A stretch of 7,888 nucleotides of DNA from Candidatus Saccharimonadia bacterium (GTDB lineage Bacteria > Patescibacteriota > Saccharimonadia > Saccharimonadales > 2-12-FULL-41-12), in NCBI GenBank assembly GCA_023263015.1, contig JALQXV010000103.1:1-7888 (forward strand). Direction: 5' to 3'. The position numbers and the translations under genes are program-made. Below the pieces are notes generated by a model. That model did no database searches. It worked only from the letters and a program-made list of their open reading frames with translations, and was not told the origin of the DNA. This document shows, one piece after another, positions 4,900 to 7,888 of this stretch (positions are counted from its first letter, which is position 1; each line of letters starts with the position of its first letter).

Positions 4900-6552
4900 A
4901 TGAGAGACAAAATTAGTCAGCAGATTGCTGATATTTGCCAAGAGTTGTTTTCGGTTACTATACAACCTGTTTTAAGTCGTCCTGATGAGCAGTTCGGCGA
5001 CTTTGCAACCAACGTGGCAATGCAGCTCGCTAAGCCAGTTGGTCAAAATCCACGCGATATTGCAAACGCTATCGCCGAAAAACTGACTGAGCAGCAAATA
5101 GCTGCACAAGTAGCTGGCCCTGGATTTATTAATATTACGTTGCCAGACGCGGTTGTTTACGCGGCGATTAACCCTGAAGTAGGTGTGCGTGGCGGAAAAC
5201 TTACGCTTGAGTATTCGTGTCCAAATCCGTTTAAGCAGCTTCATGTTGGGCATTTGTACCAAACAATACTCGGAGACGCTTTGGCTCGAGTGCACGAACG
5301 GCTAGGCACCAAAGTTAGCCGTGTGACTTACGGTGGTGACGTTGGGTTGCATGTCGCTCGTAGCATGTTCGGCATATTGCAAGAACTTGGTGGTGAAAAT
5401 CCTGAAAACCTTGCGAATGTACCTGTTGAGGAACGAGCAAATTGGCTGGCAAAAGTGTATGTCGCAGGCACACAGGCTTATGAACAAGACGAAGCTACCA
5501 AGCAGGCGATTACTGAGCTCAACCAACGGATTTATAAGCTCCACGACGATAATGATACTGATTCACCGTTTGCCCAAATTTACTGGCAAGCCCGTGAGTG
5601 GAGTTACGACTACTTCAGGTCCTTCTACCAAGACTTAGCGGTGAAGCCGTTCGATCGATTTATTGGTGAAAGTGACACCTATAAAACCGGTCTAGCGCTC
5701 GTACGATCTCATATGGGTGATGTCTTCGAAGAGAGTGAGGGCGCTGTAATTTTGAGTAAAGAAAAGTCCGGACTCCATACTCGAGTTTTTATTACCTCTC
5801 TTGGTTTACCAATGTACGAAACAAAAGACTTAGGTGTAATTTCTCTTGAACATCAACTATTCGACTACGATCAACGCATTATCATGACCGGCAATGAGCA
5901 AAAAGAATACATGAAGGTTGTGTTTGCTGCCATGAAGTTAATTGACCCCGAACTTGGCGCTAAGCAATCTAGCTTGACGCACGGCTTGGTTAAATTTGGC
6001 GATGGCCAAAAGATGAGCTCACGGCTCGGCAATGTAACGCGTGCGATTGACGTACTGATAGTTGCTCAGTCAGCCGTAAATGCCGCCGACGAACAGACTG
6101 CTTGGCAGATTGCCAATGGTGCCGTTAAGTACACATTCTTAAAAAATAGTATTGGTGGCGATATTTCTTTTGACCTTGAGCAGTCGATAAGTACAGAAGG
6201 CAACAGCGGCCCGTATTTGCAGTACGCACTAGTACGAGCCCGATCAATCATGCGCGATGCCCCTCGGGTTGATCAGGTAGATGTAACCGAGCTAAATGCC
6301 GAGGAGCGACGTTTAGCCGCTTGGCTTTCGCGTTACCCAGAAGCGCTCGAAGCCTGTGCTAATAACAGTTCGCTACACGAGCTATGCGCATACTTGTATG
6401 AACTATCGCAGATTTTCAACCGTTTCTACGAATCTAACCGAGTAATTGATGACCCGCGAAGTGCCATTAGAATTCCGCTCGTATCGTCATATGAGAAAAT
6501 TCTCAGCGACGGACTCACAACTTTAGGCATTCCGACGCCGGAGAAAATGTAG
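4900..6552 (+). CDS. argS: Arginyl-tRNA synthetase
   Basis: The enzyme charges tRNA-Arg with arginine using ATP in the cytoplasm. The 550 residues cover the whole class Ia architecture. The N-terminal additional domain includes FGDFATNVAMQLAK (32-45) and GPGFINI (73-79). The catalytic domain has the HIGH motif as HVGH (115-118), GGDVGLH (145-151) and KMSS (371-374) within GDGQKMSSRLGNV. The DALR-type anticodon domain begins near NSGPYLQYALVRARSI (435-450), and the C-terminus ends in the family-like LGIPTPEKM. An oddity is that HVGHL is followed by Tyr120 where Arg is usual, with CPNPFKQ before it instead of the common NPNKP-like run. It heads a tight operon. The stop TAG is followed at once by TGA, and its last G is the first base of the next gene's GTG. 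Confidence 0.96.
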   Translation: MRDKISQQIADICQELFSVTIQPVLSRPDEQFGDFATNVAMQLAKPVGQNPRDIANAIAEKLTEQQIAAQVAGPGFINITLPDAVVYAAINPEVGVRGGKLTLEYSCPNPFKQLHVGHLYQTILGDALARVHERLGTKVSRVTYGGDVGLHVARSMFGILQELGGENPENLANVPVEERANWLAKVYVAGTQAYEQDEATKQAITELNQRIYKLHDDNDTDSPFAQIYWQAREWSYDYFRSFYQDLAVKPFDRFIGESDTYKTGLALVRSHMGDVFEESEGAVILSKEKSGLHTRVFITSLGLPMYETKDLGVISLEHQLFDYDQRIIMTGNEQKEYMKVVFAAMKLIDPELGAKQSSLTHGLVKFGDGQKMSSRLGNVTRAIDVLIVAQSAVNAADEQTAWQIANGAVKYTFLKNSIGGDISFDLEQSISTEGNSGPYLQYALVRARSIMRDAPRVDQVDVTELNAEERRLAAWLSRYPEALEACANNSSLHELCAYLYELSQIFNRFYESNRVIDDPRSAIRIPLVSSYEKILSDGLTTLGIPTPEKM

Positions 6553-7190
6553 TGAGTAAGCAAAAAAAAGTCATCATCTTCGACTTTGACGGCACGTTAG
6601 CTGACACCGCTCCACTGATTCGCAAGATCTATAACGAAATTGCAGAGCGAGACGGCCTGAAAGAAATGACCGAGGAAATTTACGCTGACCTACGAAAAGG
6701 CAGTCTTAAAGATGCACGGCGTTGGTCCGGTATTCGGTTCTGGCAATTCCCTCGGATGGTGTGGAGCGTCCGTAAGTTACTTAATCTTGAGTCAGAAAAA
6801 GTAAAACTATTCCCTGGCATTGTTGATCTTGTAGCAACACTCGAAGCCGAAGGTCATGACCTGTATATCCTTAGTCGTAATAGCCCTGACACAATTTATC
6901 GAGTGCTCGAGCGCTACAAATTAAAGAATAAATTTACAGTTCTACATCTTAAAAAACGCAACCTTGGAAGTAAGTCTGCTACCATCCTTAGTCTGATCCG
7001 TAAGAAATCATTGTCTCGTTCTACTATATGGATGGTAGGCGACGAAGTCAGGGATATCCAAGCCGCTCGACGTGCCCGCATTAAAAGCGTAGCCGTCGAC
7101 TGGGGGCTACAGGATGAAGCGATCTTAAGCCTTCAGCGACCAACTCATTTAGTTACAACCGTAAAGCAGCTAACCAGTATTCTAAAGTAA
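6552..7190 (+). CDS. HAD superfamily hydrolase, subfamily IA-like phosphatase
   Basis: A probable phosphatase of 212 residues. All four HAD motifs are visible. Motif I is DFDGT (nucleophile Asp11, acid-base Asp13), motif II is Ser108 in ILSRNS, motif III is Lys141 in GSKSATI, and motif IV is GDEVRD (163-168, Mg-binding Asp164 and Asp168). A helical cap of about 70 residues lies between motifs I and II, as in phosphoglycolate phosphatase and relatives. The substrate cannot be read from sequence. The GTG start overlaps the argS stop by one base, and GGAGA (6540-6544) within the end of argS is a suitable ribosome site, so translation is probably coupled. The next gene's Shine-Dalgarno overlaps this stop codon. 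Confidence 0.88.
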   Translation: MSKQKKVIIFDFDGTLADTAPLIRKIYNEIAERDGLKEMTEEIYADLRKGSLKDARRWSGIRFWQFPRMVWSVRKLLNLESEKVKLFPGIVDLVATLEAEGHDLYILSRNSPDTIYRVLERYKLKNKFTVLHLKKRNLGSKSATILSLIRKKSLSRSTIWMVGDEVRDIQAARRARIKSVAVDWGLQDEAILSLQRPTHLVTTVKQLTSILK

Positions 7191-7201
7191 GGAGAATCAT
7201 T

Positions 7202-7657
7202 ATGGCTAAAGCAACTACTAAACCTAAAGATAGCCCAAAAACACGAGCAGCCAAGTCAGCTGCCGCCAAGGCCGCTGCAACTGCGCGCAAAACAGCCAAA
7301 AAGACGGTTGCAAAAACTACCCGACGTACTGGGCTCTACGGTTTTACCGATTTTATTCGTGAACAAGGGGTTGTCGGTATTGCTATTGGTTTGGTTTTTG
7401 CAGCGCAAATTAAGGTAGTTGTTGATCAATTCCTAGCCAGTTTTGTTAACCCAATATTAGGTATTGTTCTACCTGGCACCGGTGATCTTTCAAAGAAGAC
7501 CGTAACATTTATGATTGATAAAAATGGCACTAAAGAGCAGCTCGTTTTTGCATGGGGACAGTTTGCCTACGTTCTTCTGAGTTTCATTATTGTTGCCGTT
7601 ATCATTTTCTATGTCTTTAAGAGCCTCAAACTTGAGCGTCTTAAAAAACCAGCCTAA
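7202..7657 (+). CDS. mscL: MscL-type large-conductance mechanosensitive channel with basic N-terminal tail
   Basis: This is a tension-gated channel subunit, 151 residues, in the cytoplasmic membrane; the family releases solutes on osmotic downshock. The core starts with FTDFIREQGVVGIAIGLVFA (48-67, the amphipathic N-terminal helix and glycine-rich pore helix TM1, to about 84). It continues with FVNPILG (81-87), an extracellular loop, and TM2 at about 119-140. Two departures from the family are clear. Residues 1-43 form an extra tail with 13 Ala, 10 Lys and 4 Arg and one acidic residue, resembling histone-H1-like tails. The cytoplasmic helical bundle at the C-terminus is missing, with the protein ending 11 residues after TM2. 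AAGGAG (7189-7194), seven bases upstream, supports the ATG. It lies in the argS operon, 11 bases after the HAD gene. Confidence 0.85.
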   Translation: MAKATTKPKDSPKTRAAKSAAAKAAATARKTAKKTVAKTTRRTGLYGFTDFIREQGVVGIAIGLVFAAQIKVVVDQFLASFVNPILGIVLPGTGDLSKKTVTFMIDKNGTKEQLVFAWGQFAYVLLSFIIVAVIIFYVFKSLKLERLKKPA

Positions 7658-7660
7658 TAT

Positions 7661-7665
7661 AAGGG
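7661..7665 (+). promoter_or_regulatory. Ribosome binding site that sets the msrB start
   Basis: AAGGG lies seven bases before the ATG at 7673 but only one base before an in-frame ATG at 7667, so the second ATG is the better start. Confidence 0.6.
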
Positions 7666-7672
7666 CATGAAT

Positions 7673-7888
7673 ATGTCTGAAGACGAGTGGAAAAACAAGC
7701 TGACCGCGGATCAGTACGCTGTGTTGCGGGAAAAGGCAACTGAACCACCATTCACCGGTAATTTTTTGCACAATGAAGAGCAGGGTACATATGTTTGTGC
7801 AGCCTGCGGCAACCCATTATTTAGTAGCGATCACAAGTTTGACTCAGGCTCTGGGTGGCCAAGTTTTTACGATATTACTACTTCCAAC
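7673..7888 (+). CDS. msrB: Peptide-methionine (R)-S-oxide reductase MsrB, 3' end missing
   Basis: MsrB reduces the R form of methionine sulfoxide in proteins, normally with thioredoxin. Only 72 residues lie in the window. They contain the family's TEPPFTGNFL (23-32), the first zinc-binding pair CAAC (Cys42, Cys45), and KFDSGSGWPSFY (55-66). The catalytic Cys and the second CxxC are expected beyond the right edge. Residue 60 is Ser where some MsrBs, such as that of E. coli, have a Cys. The ATG at 7673 is preferred over 7667 because of the ribosome-site spacing. It begins 15 bases after the mscL stop and appears to be the fourth gene of the argS operon. Confidence 0.93.
   Translation, partial: MSEDEWKNKLTADQYAVLREKATEPPFTGNFLHNEEQGTYVCAACGNPLFSSDHKFDSGSGWPSFYDITTSN

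Noticed and set aside
7490..7771. Leftward 93-codon frame over the mscL/msrB junction
   Set aside because: Antisense to two recognisable conserved genes and without start signals.

Overview
The window looks like a stretch of a Candidatus Saccharibacteria (TM7, Patescibacteria/CPR) chromosome. This is an inference. It rests on several small lineage-flavoured proteins (the single-span protein at 2493-2915, the acidic protein at 3612-4100, the partial gene at 1-200), on streamlined gene sizes, on divergent versions of universal proteins, and on operon heads that appear to be leaderless. The standard code fits: conserved proteins read through without in-frame TGA. No phage, transposon, CRISPR or integration signal is visible.

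Left part (1-2407). A partial unknown gene runs leftward off the edge, divergent from a groES-groEL operon. The operon has a textbook sigma70-type promoter overlapped by a CIRCE operator (HrcA control), a 12-bp stem-loop in the 5' UTR, and a strong hairpin terminator after groEL.

Middle (2408-4863). A small membrane protein ends in an LPRTG motif with no anchor behind it. A 340-base stretch without a supported gene follows. It holds a well-formed promoter, a probable structured RNA of about 140 nt and its intrinsic terminator, then a leader into a 115-residue coiled-coil protein. That gene converges on a leftward gene for an acidic, Pro/Ala-rich protein, which is divergent from a DUF1361 membrane protein.

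Right part (4864-7888). An apparent four-gene operon: argS (extended -10 promoter almost directly on the start codon), a HAD-family phosphatase coupled to it by a 1-nt overlap, an MscL-type mechanosensitive channel with a basic Ala/Lys-rich N-terminal tail, and msrB (methionine sulfoxide reductase B), cut by the window end. The spacings are very tight.

The most interesting items are the unassigned RNA at about 2965-3104, the repeated arrangement of TATAAT boxes 6-9 nt from start codons, the stem-loop in the groES leader, the histone-H1-like tail on MscL, and the unanchored LPRTG protein. No identification was checked against a database; family calls come from motifs read in the translations.
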